Assembly (NCBI GenBank): GCA_964567755.1
Contig: CAZMNW010000068.1
Span: 1-49,183 of the forward strand
Direction: 5' to 3'
DNA length: 49,183 bases
Source: DASRJW01 sp964567755
Lineage (GTDB): Bacteria; Krumholzibacteriota; Krumholzibacteriia; G020349025
The notes below the pieces were generated by a model that was given only the letters and a program-made list of their open reading frames with translations, ran no database searches and was not told the DNA's origin. The position numbers and the translations under genes are program-made. Positions 1 to 7,310 of this stretch are shown one piece after another (the stretch's first letter is position 1; each line of letters starts with the position of its first letter).

Positions 1-324
1 GTCATAGTCCGCATCGTCCAGCCAGTACGCCACGTGCTGAACGGCGTCACCATGTCGATCAAGTGACTCCTGGTACATGCTGGCCCCCGAGACAGGCTGG
101 ATCAGTTCGATCTGGGTGTCTCCTGCGTAGGCGATGTGAAGATTGCAGACCCAGTTCCCGGGCTTCCCGAGATAAGTGCCCTCGGTGTCCTTTGCGGCGA
201 GGTTGTCCATGTGCATGAAGCGGCTGATTCCCATCGTTTCAACGAAGAACTTCTCGGCGGCCGCAAGGTCTCGGACGACCCAGGCAACTTGGCAGAACGC
301 TGGAGCAATCACCGGCTTTGTCAT
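1..324 (-). CDS. VOC-family (glyoxalase/methylmalonyl-CoA epimerase-like) protein, 3' end cut by window edge
   Basis: The 108 visible codons begin at ATG 322-324, preceded by AGGAG at a good distance on the minus strand. The protein reads QVAWVVRDLAAAEKFF near the N terminus, then NLHIAYAGDTQIELIQP, then HGDAVQHVAYWLDD. This is the beta-alpha-beta-beta-beta layout of vicinal-oxygen-chelate proteins. The usual metal ligands are visible as a Q/H near the first strand, E in QIELIQP and H in QHVAYW. Family members include glyoxalase I, methylmalonyl-CoA epimerase and ring-cleavage dioxygenases. The substrate cannot be told from this fragment. The C-terminal end lies beyond the window. No partner gene is close on the same strand. 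Confidence 0.85.
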   Translation of the reverse strand, partial: MTKPVIAPAFCQVAWVVRDLAAAEKFFVETMGISRFMHMDNLAAKDTEGTYLGKPGNWVCNLHIAYAGDTQIELIQPVSGASMYQESLDRHGDAVQHVAYWLDDADYD

Positions 325-747
325 GTTCGGACTCCTGTGGTTTCTGTGCGTACCGAAGCGGTCTAACAAGTATTCGACGGTTCCGTCTTTCTGGGGAAAC
401 AGAGCGCGCGGCGGTCGGTGTGCGTGGCTACTCGCCGCGACGACCACGCGCAAAGCTGTCCTCGTTTCACGACTTATCTCGGTCACCCATGCCGGGCCCC
501 ACCTGTGTTAGGCCGACCGGGTGGTCTGCGTAGCACGCTTTGTAAGCCGCCGCGTAGCACCGCTGCTCGATACATCATGGTGGTGGCAGGCCGGGCGACG
601 GGGCGTGCGAATGATGTGCGTGAAGCATGCGCTCGGCTCGCCGACCCGTCAAGGCGAGGCGCTCGAGGGGAGCTGGCCGGTCGGTGGGGGAGGCGGGTGC
701 CGCTGCCGGCATTGCGGCCAGCATCGAGCGCGCATCAGCGCGTTGAA
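325..747. other. Intergenic stretch without a convincing gene
   Basis: This 423-bp gap lies between the start of the VOC gene and the stop of the HAD gene. Several frames are open here only because of the high GC content, and none has a ribosome-binding site plus a recognisable protein. The one notable pattern is GTCTAAC at 361-367 and GTTAGGC at 507-513. These fit the degenerate outer R'' and R' boxes of integron attC sites and can pair with one G-U. The inner arms do not pair well. Confidence 0.5.
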
Positions 748-1473
748 TCAGCGTCCGGCGTCGAGGCGATCGAGGAGTGCTGGAAGTTGTGTCAAAGTGT
801 GCACGACGTGCGCGCGTGGCGGCGTACCGCCGGTGCGCGTCGCATCGAGATGCACGGCGTGCAACCCCGCGTCGAGAGCACCCTGGACATCGGAACCTAG
901 ACTATCGCCGACGTGCGCGGCGCATTCCGCCGGCGCGCCGGCTTGATGCAAGGCGGCTGCGAACAATCGACGGTCCGGCTTTCTGTAGCCGCAACGGAAC
1001 GACAAGCACACGACATCGAACGTGGCGTCGAGACCGAAAGCACGCAGCACGTCGAAGAGCCGTGAATCCATGTCCGAGATGATGCCGAGTCGGCGACCCT
1101 GTGCGCGCAGCTCCGCCAGCATCGTGGCAGTGTCCGGTCGCAACACCCACACCTCTCGACCTCGGAAGGCTTCGAAGACCTCGGCGAAGAAGGCGTCGAA
1201 GCGCGGGAAGGGCCCGAAGGGCGCGAGCGAGCGCAGCGCCAGCTCGCGCCACCACGCCAGCTCGCGGGCATGGATTTCGTCCTCGTTCAATCCGGGGGCG
1301 AGCGGTTGTGGCACGCTTGCGATCGCAGCCTGAAACTGAGCTTCGATTTGTTCGGCGGGGGCGAGCAATCCGTGCGCGCGCGCGTGCGCGGCATAGATCT
1401 CGCCCACGGAGCCGCGGACGTCCAGCAGCGTGTGGGTGACGTCGAAGAAGATGTGGGTCAGGCGTCGATCCAT
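748..1473 (-). CDS. HAD-superfamily hydrolase, HDHD3/IA-like
   Basis: This 241-residue haloacid-dehalogenase-type hydrolase is probably a small-molecule phosphatase in the cytoplasm. Motif I is FFDVTHTLL (nucleophile Asp about residue 10), motif II is GIISDMDSR, motif III is GYRKPDRRLF (Lys), and motif IV is HVGDSLGSDVQGALDAG. A helical cap lies between motifs I and II. The second motif-I Asp, the usual general acid/base two residues after the nucleophile, is replaced by Thr (D-V-T). This is seen in some HDHD3-like members and makes ordinary phosphatase chemistry uncertain. No good Shine-Dalgarno site precedes the ATG; a TATTCT box lies 7 bp upstream, so the mRNA may be leaderless. Confidence 0.88.
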   Translation of the reverse strand: MDRRLTHIFFDVTHTLLDVRGSVGEIYAAHARAHGLLAPAEQIEAQFQAAIASVPQPLAPGLNEDEIHARELAWWRELALRSLAPFGPFPRFDAFFAEVFEAFRGREVWVLRPDTATMLAELRAQGRRLGIISDMDSRLFDVLRAFGLDATFDVVCLSFRCGYRKPDRRLFAAALHQAGAPAECAAHVGDSLGSDVQGALDAGLHAVHLDATRTGGTPPRAHVVHTLTQLPALLDRLDAGR

Positions 1474-1480
1474 GATCGCG

Positions 1481-1508
1481 AGAATATCAGCCCGGAGTGA
1501 CCGAGCAA
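1481..1508 (-). promoter_or_regulatory. Candidate promoter for the HAD gene (leaderless)
   Basis: On the minus strand TTGCTC (1508-1503), a 16-bp spacer and TATTCT (1486-1481) lie 7 bp before the ATG at 1473. Transcription would start at or next to the start codon. Support is the sequence pattern plus the absence of a ribosome-binding site. Confidence 0.3.
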
Positions 1509-1610
1509 GTCACGATCGTGGCCGCGGGAAACGGGAGATGTCGAGACGGGCCGCCCCGACATGACCCATCGGTGCGCCGGCATGGCCGTCTTTCCTTGTG
1601 CGCAGAGCCT

Positions 1611-2690
1611 TCAATGCGTGGGGGGGGTGTCCAAGCGGGCGCGCAAACGTGTTTCGTAGTTATGCATGTCGGCCACGGTGAGCGGTGGTTCGAGGCCGGC
1701 GAGGGTGTGCGGGGCGTCGCGATCGGTCTTGGCGACCCGTCGCTCTAGTTCGCGTTGGCGCGGGCTCAGCCAGCGGGCGGGCTCGCGGCCGGTGGCGACA
1801 TCTGCATTCACGCGTGCCGCTTGCAAGGGCGTGAGCGGCACGTACCGCCAGTGCGAACGGCGCAGATGCCACTTCTGGTCTGAGGCTGCGGCGACGCGGG
1901 AGGCGGCATCGACCCGCACCGCGCGTGGTCCGACTTTCTTGCGCGCCGCGTTCCACTGCGAATCGTTTCCTGCGAACACGCGCGTGGCACAATCACAGTC
2001 CATCGCGGCTTGCAAGAGGTCGTCGTACGAGAGGATGTCGGCGAGGTATGAAACCTCGACGACCTCCATGCCGTCGAGATGCCCCGCTTTCGTGCCGACC
2101 ACACCGTCGATTTCACCGAGCGCGGCTTCGCCTTGCCAGAAGCAGTGCATCCCGAAGGTGGCACGTGTGGCCTCGGCAGCGCGCACATCGGCGGCGGCCA
2201 AACTCAGGTAGGGTGGGACGGTGCGCCCGGCGGCTGTGAGCGCGGCGATCAAACGTTCCGCCACGCCGGCCGCGTCCCAGATGCCATCCCGGCGCGCCAA
2301 CAACTCCTTGCCATCGGCAGCGAAGAAACGCATGACGGGATTGTTCCAAGCCGGTTCGTGGAAGCGTTGCAACATCGCGGTGTCTTCACCCGGTCGGTTG
2401 TTGTAGACGACGACAGAGACGAACTCGGTTTCGATGGCGTCGACGAGAAGCGGGTGCGACAGAGGCCCGGAGCCGAAGCTCTTGCACGTGCCGCAGCCGG
2501 GGATCTCTTGGAATAGAATCAGGAGGGGCTTGCCGCTCTGCTGGGACGTGACGAAACCGGCGTCGACACCGCGTTGCCACTGCACCCGTCCGAGCTCGAT
2601 CGGAATTGGCTCGCCGCTTGCGGCGCCGGCAAGGGCTGCCGCAATGCATGCTTGGGGGACGAATCTTGGCCTGATGTGCCGAGGCCCCAC
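1611..2690 (-). CDS. Exported thioredoxin-like protein fused to a degenerate MsrA-like domain
   Basis: I chose the GTG at 2690-2688 because GGAAGGAAG lies 8 bp upstream and it gives a plausible signal peptide (MGPRHIRPRF then a hydrophobic Ala-rich stretch), for 359 residues. The thioredoxin-like part carries IPGCGTCKSFG, a CxxC redox site, at about residues 60-70. The second half has FGMHCFWQGEAALGEIDGVVGT and EVVEVSYLADILSYDDLL, matching the GCFW and EVVEV blocks of peptide-methionine sulfoxide reductase A. The stretch between them that normally supplies further active-site residues is missing about 20 positions. Likely role: thiol-disulfide or methionine-sulfoxide repair in the envelope. 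It may belong to the group named VPGUxxT thioredoxin-like (seleno)proteins, recalled but not checked. The motif Cys is encoded as Cys here; no in-frame TGA is used. Confidence 0.75.
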   Translation of the reverse strand: MGPRHIRPRFVPQACIAAALAGAASGEPIPIELGRVQWQRGVDAGFVTSQQSGKPLLILFQEIPGCGTCKSFGSGPLSHPLLVDAIETEFVSVVVYNNRPGEDTAMLQRFHEPAWNNPVMRFFAADGKELLARRDGIWDAAGVAERLIAALTAAGRTVPPYLSLAAADVRAAEATRATFGMHCFWQGEAALGEIDGVVGTKAGHLDGMEVVEVSYLADILSYDDLLQAAMDCDCATRVFAGNDSQWNAARKKVGPRAVRVDAASRVAAASDQKWHLRRSHWRYVPLTPLQAARVNADVATGREPARWLSPRQRELERRVAKTDRDAPHTLAGLEPPLTVADMHNYETRLRARLDTPPTH

Positions 2691-2813
2691 GTTGCACACT
2701 TCCTTCCGGCTGCACGGGCACTGCTTTGTGCAATGAAACCACGCCCGGTGGTGTTGCATTCCGATCGCTGCCAATCCTCGGAGCCGCGTGCGACACGGGG
2801 CCCGGACTGCTGC

Positions 2814-2842
2814 TTGACTGCGGCGCCGGCCGGTGCCAAACT
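2814..2842 (+). promoter_or_regulatory. Candidate promoter for thyA-folA
   Basis: TTGACT (2814-2819), a 17-bp spacer and CAAACT (2837-2842) lie 47 bp before the thyA GTG. The -35 is good and the -10 is weak. The box sits in the 199-bp divergent gap with the thioredoxin/MsrA gene. Confidence 0.35.
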
Positions 2843-2889
2843 CCGCTCGGCTCGCCGTCGCAAACCATTGAAACGAGAGAGGCTGCGCC

Positions 2890-3684
2890 GTGAGGCCCTA
2901 CCTCGATCTGCTCTCCCACGTGCGCCATCATGGGGTCCCGAAGCCGGACCGCACGGGGGTGGGCACACTCAGCGTCTTCGGTTGGCAGATGCGCTTCGAT
3001 TTGGCACAGGGGTTTCCGGCAGTCACGACCAAGAAGCTGCATTTCCGTTCGATCATTCATGAACTGCTGTGGTTTCTGCGTGGGGACACCAACGTGCGGT
3101 CGCTCCAAGAACAGGGAGTCAGCATCTGGGACGAATGGGCGCGTCCGGATGGGGACCTCGGGCCGATCTACGGCGCGCAATGGCGCTCATGGGGAACGCG
3201 CGACGGGCGCAAGGTGGATCAGCTGGCGCAAGTCGTGGAGCAGCTGCGCACCAACCCGGATTCGCGCCGGCACGTGGTGAGCGCGTGGAATGTCGGCGAG
3301 CTGGACGCGATGGCCCTGCCCCCGTGTCACGTGCTGTTCCAGTTCTATGTCGCTCGTGGGAGGTTGTCCTGTCAGCTCTATCAGCGCAGTGCCGATGTCT
3401 TCCTCGGGGTGCCGTTCAATGTCGCCTCGTACGCCTTGCTCACGGCGATGGTGGCGCAGGTCACGGGTCTCGAGCCCGGCGAGTTCGTGCACACCTTCGG
3501 CGACGTGCATCTCTACCAGAACCATCTCGAGCAAGCGGATTTGCAGTTGGGCCGCGCACCCCACCCACTGCCCACGTTGTGGCTCAATCCCGCCGTGCGC
3601 AGTCTCGATGCCTTTCACTTTGCAGACATCGAGATCCGCGACTACGTCTGTCATGAGGCCATCCGGGCTCCCATCGCGGTGTGA
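2890..3684 (+). CDS. thyA: Thymidylate synthase
   Basis: ThyA makes dTMP from dUMP with 5,10-methylenetetrahydrofolate, which it oxidises to dihydrofolate. The protein has 264 residues, the same length as E. coli ThyA, and key positions fall at the same numbers. R21 is in PDRTGVGT, R126/R127 in SRRHVVSAWN, catalytic C146 in LPPCHVLFQF, and the dUMP-binding part is CQLYQRSADVFLGVPFN. The start is GTG 2890, preceded by GAGAGG. folA begins 3 bp after the stop, so the enzyme that produces dihydrofolate is co-transcribed with the one that reduces it. Nothing unusual is seen in the sequence. Confidence 0.98.
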   Translation: MRPYLDLLSHVRHHGVPKPDRTGVGTLSVFGWQMRFDLAQGFPAVTTKKLHFRSIIHELLWFLRGDTNVRSLQEQGVSIWDEWARPDGDLGPIYGAQWRSWGTRDGRKVDQLAQVVEQLRTNPDSRRHVVSAWNVGELDAMALPPCHVLFQFYVARGRLSCQLYQRSADVFLGVPFNVASYALLTAMVAQVTGLEPGEFVHTFGDVHLYQNHLEQADLQLGRAPHPLPTLWLNPAVRSLDAFHFADIEIRDYVCHEAIRAPIAV

Positions 3685-3687
3685 ACT

Positions 3688-4287
3688 ATGAAAGTGTCGC
3701 TAGTCGTCGCCATGACACCTGAGCGGGTGATCGGCCGGGATGGTACGCTGCCCTGGCGGCTGCCGGCCGACCTGCGTCATTTCAAACGCCTGACCTTGGG
3801 ACACGCAGTCATCATGGGCCGCCGGACCTTCGAGTCCATCGGCAAACCTCTCACCGGGCGCACCAACATCGTGCTGTCGCGGCAAGGATTCGTGGCGCTG
3901 GGGTGCGTGGTCGTCCGCAGTGTCGATGCTGCACTGGCTGCGGCGCAAACGGCGATGACCGAAACTCGCGACGCAAGGCCCGCGGCAGGGGATGCCGCGT
4001 CCGCACCACCGCCCGCGAATGCAACGCGCGACCAGATCGTCCCTGATCCCGATGAGATCATGGTGATTGGCGGCGGCGAGATTTACGCACTGTTCCTGCC
4101 CCTGGCGCAGAAGCTGTACGTGACCTGGGTACACGAGGAAATCGATGGCAACACGCGCTTCCCGGCGCTCGACACCGCTCTTTGGAACGAGGCCCAGCGC
4201 ATCGAGCAGCCTGCCGACGAGCGCAACCCAGTCCGCATGAGCTTCAGCCTCTTCGTGCGCCGGGCGGCGCCCTTGGCAGAAAGTTGA
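3688..4287 (+). CDS. folA: Dihydrofolate reductase with an internal Ala/Pro-rich insertion
   Basis: FolA reduces dihydrofolate to tetrahydrofolate with NADPH and recycles the product of ThyA. The visible motifs are MKVSLVVAM, VIGRDGTLPWRLPADLRHF (catalytic Asp at residue 28), VIMGRRTFESIG, TNIVLSRQ and the cofactor loop MVIGGGEIYALFLP at about 125-138. At 199 residues it is roughly 35-40 longer than a usual chromosomal DHFR. The extra length is a low-complexity stretch rich in Ala, Pro and Thr at about residues 90-122, placed between the VVVRSVDAAL helix and the IGGGEIY strand. It probably forms a surface loop and should leave the active site intact. The next gene's -35 box overlaps the stop codon. 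Confidence 0.96.
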   Translation: MKVSLVVAMTPERVIGRDGTLPWRLPADLRHFKRLTLGHAVIMGRRTFESIGKPLTGRTNIVLSRQGFVALGCVVVRSVDAALAAAQTAMTETRDARPAAGDAASAPPPANATRDQIVPDPDEIMVIGGGEIYALFLPLAQKLYVTWVHEEIDGNTRFPALDTALWNEAQRIEQPADERNPVRMSFSLFVRRAAPLAES

Positions 4288-4313
4288 CAGCACCTGCTAT
4301 CAGGTCGTACCTT
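4284..4313 (+). promoter_or_regulatory. MerR-type promoter/operator of the merR-erpA operon
   Basis: TTGACA (4284-4289) overlaps the folA stop and TACCTT (4308-4313) follows after an 18-bp spacer. Inside the spacer is a perfect 5-bp dyad, ACCTG (4292-4296) and CAGGT (4301-4305), separated by CTAT. The dyad centre (4298.5) coincides with the centre of the spacer. A long spacer with a centred dyad is the hallmark of MerR-controlled promoters. The ATG is only 6 bp after the -10, so the message may be leaderless. The controlling protein is inferred to be the adjacent merR product. Confidence 0.6.
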
Positions 4314-4319
4314 GGGAGG

Positions 4320-4760
4320 ATGGAGCAGCGCCAAGGGCTTGTGGAAGCGGCGGCCCGCTACCGAATCGCGGAAGCATCCAGGCGCGTGGGGCTGCACCCC
4401 CGCACCCTGATGCTGTACGAGAGGCTGGGCCTGCTGGTCCCGGAGCGCCGCGGCCAGCAACGTCGCTACTCGGATGACGATCTGCGTTGGCTGGGTTGTA
4501 TCCGCGAGATCAACCACGCAGGCGGCGTGAGCCTCGCCGGCATTCAAGCGTTCCTGCACTACTTGCCCTGTTGGGCGTTGCGCGGCTGCGCGCTGCGAGG
4601 GACGAACAACGTGAGCCCGGGCCAGTTCGACTGTGGGAGCGCTGCAGTGGCGGTGCGACAGCTGTTCGACGGTAAAGCCCCGGAAGGTTGCAAAGGCTGC
4701 GGCTACCTTCGGCCGTTCGATCTCGTAGTCGATCGGCCTAACGCAGCAACGGAACACTGA
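4320..4760 (+). CDS. MerR-family regulator with a Cys-rich C terminus
   Basis: This 146-residue DNA-binding protein has the winged helix YRIAEASRRVGLHPRTLMLYERLGLL (about 14-39), then RRGQQRRYSDDDLRWL and GGVSLAGIQAFL, as in MerR/HspR proteins. The C-terminal part has cysteines at 84, 90, 105, 124 and 127. The last two form CKGCG, reminiscent of the CxxC in the SoxR Fe-S cluster site, though SoxR has four Cys in a different spacing. The start is ATG 4320; GTG 4341 is an in-frame alternative. The stop is 17 bp before erpA, an Fe-S assembly gene, so a metal, redox or Fe-S signal is plausible. That inference rests on context and the Cys pattern only. Confidence 0.85.
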   Translation: MEQRQGLVEAAARYRIAEASRRVGLHPRTLMLYERLGLLVPERRGQQRRYSDDDLRWLGCIREINHAGGVSLAGIQAFLHYLPCWALRGCALRGTNNVSPGQFDCGSAAVAVRQLFDGKAPEGCKGCGYLRPFDLVVDRPNAATEH

Positions 4761-4777
4761 CGCAAGGAGAGCATGCA

Positions 4778-5101
4778 ATGATCACACTCACCGAGCCTGC
4801 CGTGAGCCGCATCAAGAGCATCCTCGCCAATGATCCTGGAGCCAATGGCAAGACGATGCGGCTCTACGTCGAGGGCGGCGGTTGCGCTGGGTTCCAGTAT
4901 GCCTTCTCCTTCGACGACAAGCATGACGATGACACGGTGGTGGCGCAGGGCGATGTCGAGGTCGTCATCGATCCGATGAGCGCCGTCTATTTGGCCGGCT
5001 TGCAGGTGGACTACACCGAGAGTTTGACCGGTGCCGGCTTCCGCTTCTCGAACCCGAATGCGTCCGGCAGCTGCGGCTGCGGCAAGTCGTTCAACGTCTG
5101 A
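4778..5101 (+). CDS. erpA: A-type Fe-S carrier protein (ErpA/IscA family)
   Basis: The protein has 107 residues, normal for this family, and carries the three invariant cysteines: C36 in GGGCAGFQY, and C99 and C101 in GSCGCGKSF. A-type carriers receive Fe-S clusters from a scaffold and pass them to apo-enzymes. Recipients nearby in this window could include MoaA and QueG, both 4Fe-4S enzymes. The start is ATG 4778 with AAGGAGA 7 bp upstream. The gene follows merR by 17 bp and is probably in one transcript with it. ErpA and IscA cannot be separated with certainty from sequence alone. No isc or suf scaffold gene is in the window. Confidence 0.93.
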   Translation: MITLTEPAVSRIKSILANDPGANGKTMRLYVEGGGCAGFQYAFSFDDKHDDDTVVAQGDVEVVIDPMSAVYLAGLQVDYTESLTGAGFRFSNPNASGSCGCGKSFNV

Positions 5102-5117
5102 GCACGATTCGGCGCCG

Positions 5118-5146
5118 TTGACGCCCACCGTGGCGTCGGGCACACT
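5118..5146 (+). promoter_or_regulatory. Candidate leaderless promoter of the phosphorylase gene
   Basis: TTGACG (5118-5123), a 17-bp spacer and CACACT (5141-5146) end 7 bp before the ATG at 5154. The gene has no Shine-Dalgarno sequence, which fits a leaderless transcript. The -10 is weak, so read-through from erpA is also possible. Confidence 0.35.
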
Positions 5147-5153
5147 CGCGGCC

Positions 5154-5906
5154 ATGAGCGAAGATCCCCGTTACCATATTCGTGTGCAGCCCGGCGAGGT
5201 AGGAGGCTACGTCCTCTTGCCCGGCGATCGGGATCGCGTCGAGCGCATCGCCAAGCATCTGCAACAACCGCGCCTTGTGGGCGAAAACCGCGAGTACCGC
5301 ACCATCACGGGCACGCTCGACGGTACGCTCGTGTCGGTCATGTCGTCGGGAATGGGCGGTCCCTGTGTGGCGATCGCGGTGGAGGAACTGCAGAGCGCCG
5401 GCGTCCATACCATCATTCGCGTCGGCACGACCGGGGCCGTCGGTCCGGGCCCGCGGCTTGGAGATGCGATCATCGCGCAAGCTGCGGTGCGCAGCGAAGG
5501 CACCTCGCATGCCTACATCGAGGCCGCGTATCCTGCGGTCGCCGACTTCGCCGTGGTCGAAGCATTGCGCGACGCGGCGCAACGCGCCGCGCATCCATTG
5601 CATGTCGGGATCGTCGATTCTTCGGATGCCTACTATGCCGGACGTTGGGTCGGCGCGGCGGCACGCGCGCGCGAAGAGACGATGCGCCGCGCCGGCGTCC
5701 TCGCGATCGAGATGGAGGCGGCGACGTTGTTCGTCGTCGGTCGTCTGCGCGGCGTGCGCACCGGTTGCATTCTGGCGTTGCGCGAGGAGTTCGATGCGGA
5801 CGGACAGCGCCGTCAGGCCGGCGCGGCGTTCGAGAACGGCCTCGATCGGGTCATCGCCATTGCCGTCGACGCGGTGCGATCGTTGATCGCCGCGGCGAAA
5901 GGGTGA
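5154..5906 (+). CDS. Nucleoside phosphorylase, uridine phosphorylase-like
   Basis: This 250-residue cytoplasmic enzyme of the NP-I family cleaves nucleosides with phosphate to base plus ribose-1-phosphate. The visible motifs are LLPGDRDRVERIAKHL (phosphate-binding GDxxR, residues 24-28), SSGMGGPCVAIAVEEL (64-79), RVGTTGAVGP (89-98) and IEMEAATLFVVG (185-196), which holds the ribose-binding Met-Glu. The SSGMGGPCVAIAVEEL and EMEAATLF forms are closer to uridine phosphorylase than to trimeric purine phosphorylases, but substrate specificity is not certain. The ATG at 5154 was chosen because homology starts there. The gene lies 52 bp after erpA. The family fits the nucleotide-metabolism genes upstream. 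Confidence 0.88.
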   Translation: MSEDPRYHIRVQPGEVGGYVLLPGDRDRVERIAKHLQQPRLVGENREYRTITGTLDGTLVSVMSSGMGGPCVAIAVEELQSAGVHTIIRVGTTGAVGPGPRLGDAIIAQAAVRSEGTSHAYIEAAYPAVADFAVVEALRDAAQRAAHPLHVGIVDSSDAYYAGRWVGAAARAREETMRRAGVLAIEMEAATLFVVGRLRGVRTGCILALREEFDADGQRRQAGAAFENGLDRVIAIAVDAVRSLIAAAKG

Positions 5907-5913
5907 CGCGACC

Positions 5914-7182
5914 TCACAACGAGTCGAAGTTCCCCGGCAACGCGCCTTTGACGTCGATGATCACGGTGGCGGAGTCGAGCGCCAGGTCGCGGAACTCGCG
6001 GTGCGGCGCGGCGACGATGACACCCTGGATCGCGCCTCCAGCCAGGCGCGATTTCGCTTCAGCAAGGCTCACGGGCTCGACTCCGAAGCGCTGGCGAATG
6101 CGCGCGTCGTGGAGCCACGGGTCGCATCCCAGCACCTTGTAGCCATACGTCTCGAGCTCGCGGATCAAGTGTCGGGCGCGACTGTTGCGGTCGTCGGAGC
6201 AGTTCTCCTTGAAGGTGAGCCCGAGCACCAGAACCGTGGCGTTGGCGGACGCCACACCTTTCTTGTTGAGCTCGCGCACGAGGCGCGCCACGACATAGCG
6301 ATGCATATTGTCGTTCAGCCGCCGCCCGGCGAGGATGATCTCCGGGTGGTAGCCGAGCTCCTGCGCCTTGTGCGTCAGATAGTACGGATCGACGCCGATG
6401 CAGTGTCCGCCCACGAGACCCGGCGTGTACTTGTGGAAGTTCCACTTGGTGCCAGCGGCCTCGATGACGTCCCGGGTGCGGATGCCCATGCGTTCGAAGA
6501 TCATGGCCAGCTCGTTGACCAGCGCGATGTTGAGATCCCGCTGCACGTTCTCGATTACTTTGGCGGCTTCGGCGGTGCGGATGTCTGGCGTGCGATGCAC
6601 TCCCGCTTGGATGATGCTGCCGTAAAGGGCGGCGACGCGGTCCGTCGTGCGCGCGTCGCAGCCGGCGACGATCTTCACGATGTTGGGAATGGTGTGCTCG
6701 CGGTCGCCCGGGTTGACGCGCTCCGGGGAGTAGCCGATGGTGAAATCTGCCGGGCAGCGCTTGCCCGACTCTTGCTCCAGGATCGGTAGGCAGATTTCCT
6801 CGGTGACACCGGGGTAGACGGTGGATTCGTAGATCACCGTGCTGCCACTGTCGAGGTTGCGGCCGACCATGCGGCTGGCATCGCAGATGAGCGCCAAGTC
6901 AGGATTGTTGTGCGCGTCGATGGGCGTAGGCACACAGACGATGACGAACTCTGCATCTCGCAGACGCGCCGGATCCGAGGTGTAGTCGATCGTCACGGCC
7001 CGGAGCTGCGTCTCATCGACTTCCTGCATACGGTCGTGGCCCCGACGCAGCTCCTCGATCTTGCTCGCGTCGATGTCGAGACCCGTGACGCGGTGGTGGC
7101 GCGCGAACTCGACAGCGAGCGGCAGCCCCACGTACCCCAGGCCCACGACGCAGATTCTCTGATCCCGCAACGTCCCGATCAC
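5914..7182 (-). CDS. Nucleotide-sugar dehydrogenase (UDP-GlcNAc/GalNAc-type, TviB/WecC-like)
   Basis: This 422-residue NAD-dependent enzyme oxidises the C6 alcohol of a UDP-amino sugar to a uronic acid for surface polysaccharide. It starts at GTG 7182 with GGAGG upstream. The Rossmann motif is VVGLGYVGLPLAVEFA (12-27). The central helix reads EAAKVIENVQRDLNIALVNELAMI, the catalytic Cys261 is in LVGGHCIGVDPYYLT, and the C-terminal NAD-domain block is VLVLGLTFKENCSDDRNS. The GGHCIGVDPYYL and ERVNPGD forms match the TviB/WecC/WbpA group better than UDP-glucose dehydrogenase. No glycosyltransferase or epimerase neighbour is present, so the polysaccharide it serves is unknown. Confidence 0.93.
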   Translation of the reverse strand: MIGTLRDQRICVVGLGYVGLPLAVEFARHHRVTGLDIDASKIEELRRGHDRMQEVDETQLRAVTIDYTSDPARLRDAEFVIVCVPTPIDAHNNPDLALICDASRMVGRNLDSGSTVIYESTVYPGVTEEICLPILEQESGKRCPADFTIGYSPERVNPGDREHTIPNIVKIVAGCDARTTDRVAALYGSIIQAGVHRTPDIRTAEAAKVIENVQRDLNIALVNELAMIFERMGIRTRDVIEAAGTKWNFHKYTPGLVGGHCIGVDPYYLTHKAQELGYHPEIILAGRRLNDNMHRYVVARLVRELNKKGVASANATVLVLGLTFKENCSDDRNSRARHLIRELETYGYKVLGCDPWLHDARIRQRFGVEPVSLAEAKSRLAGGAIQGVIVAAPHREFRDLALDSATVIIDVKGALPGNFDSL

Positions 7183-7310
7183 GGCGCCTCCGCTTCTCGA
7201 GGTCTCCAGTCACACTGCCTGCCCAGGCACGGATTTCTAAGCATACTGCGGCGGTGCGCCCCGCGTACAGCGCAGGGGCAGGGCCCGAGGGCGAGGGTTT
7301 GGGGTGGGAT

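Noticed and set aside
1611..2690. Selenocysteine in the CxxC of the thioredoxin/MsrA fusion.
   Set aside because: The motif Cys codons are ordinary TGC/TGT in frame and no in-frame TGA or SECIS-like hairpin is seen.
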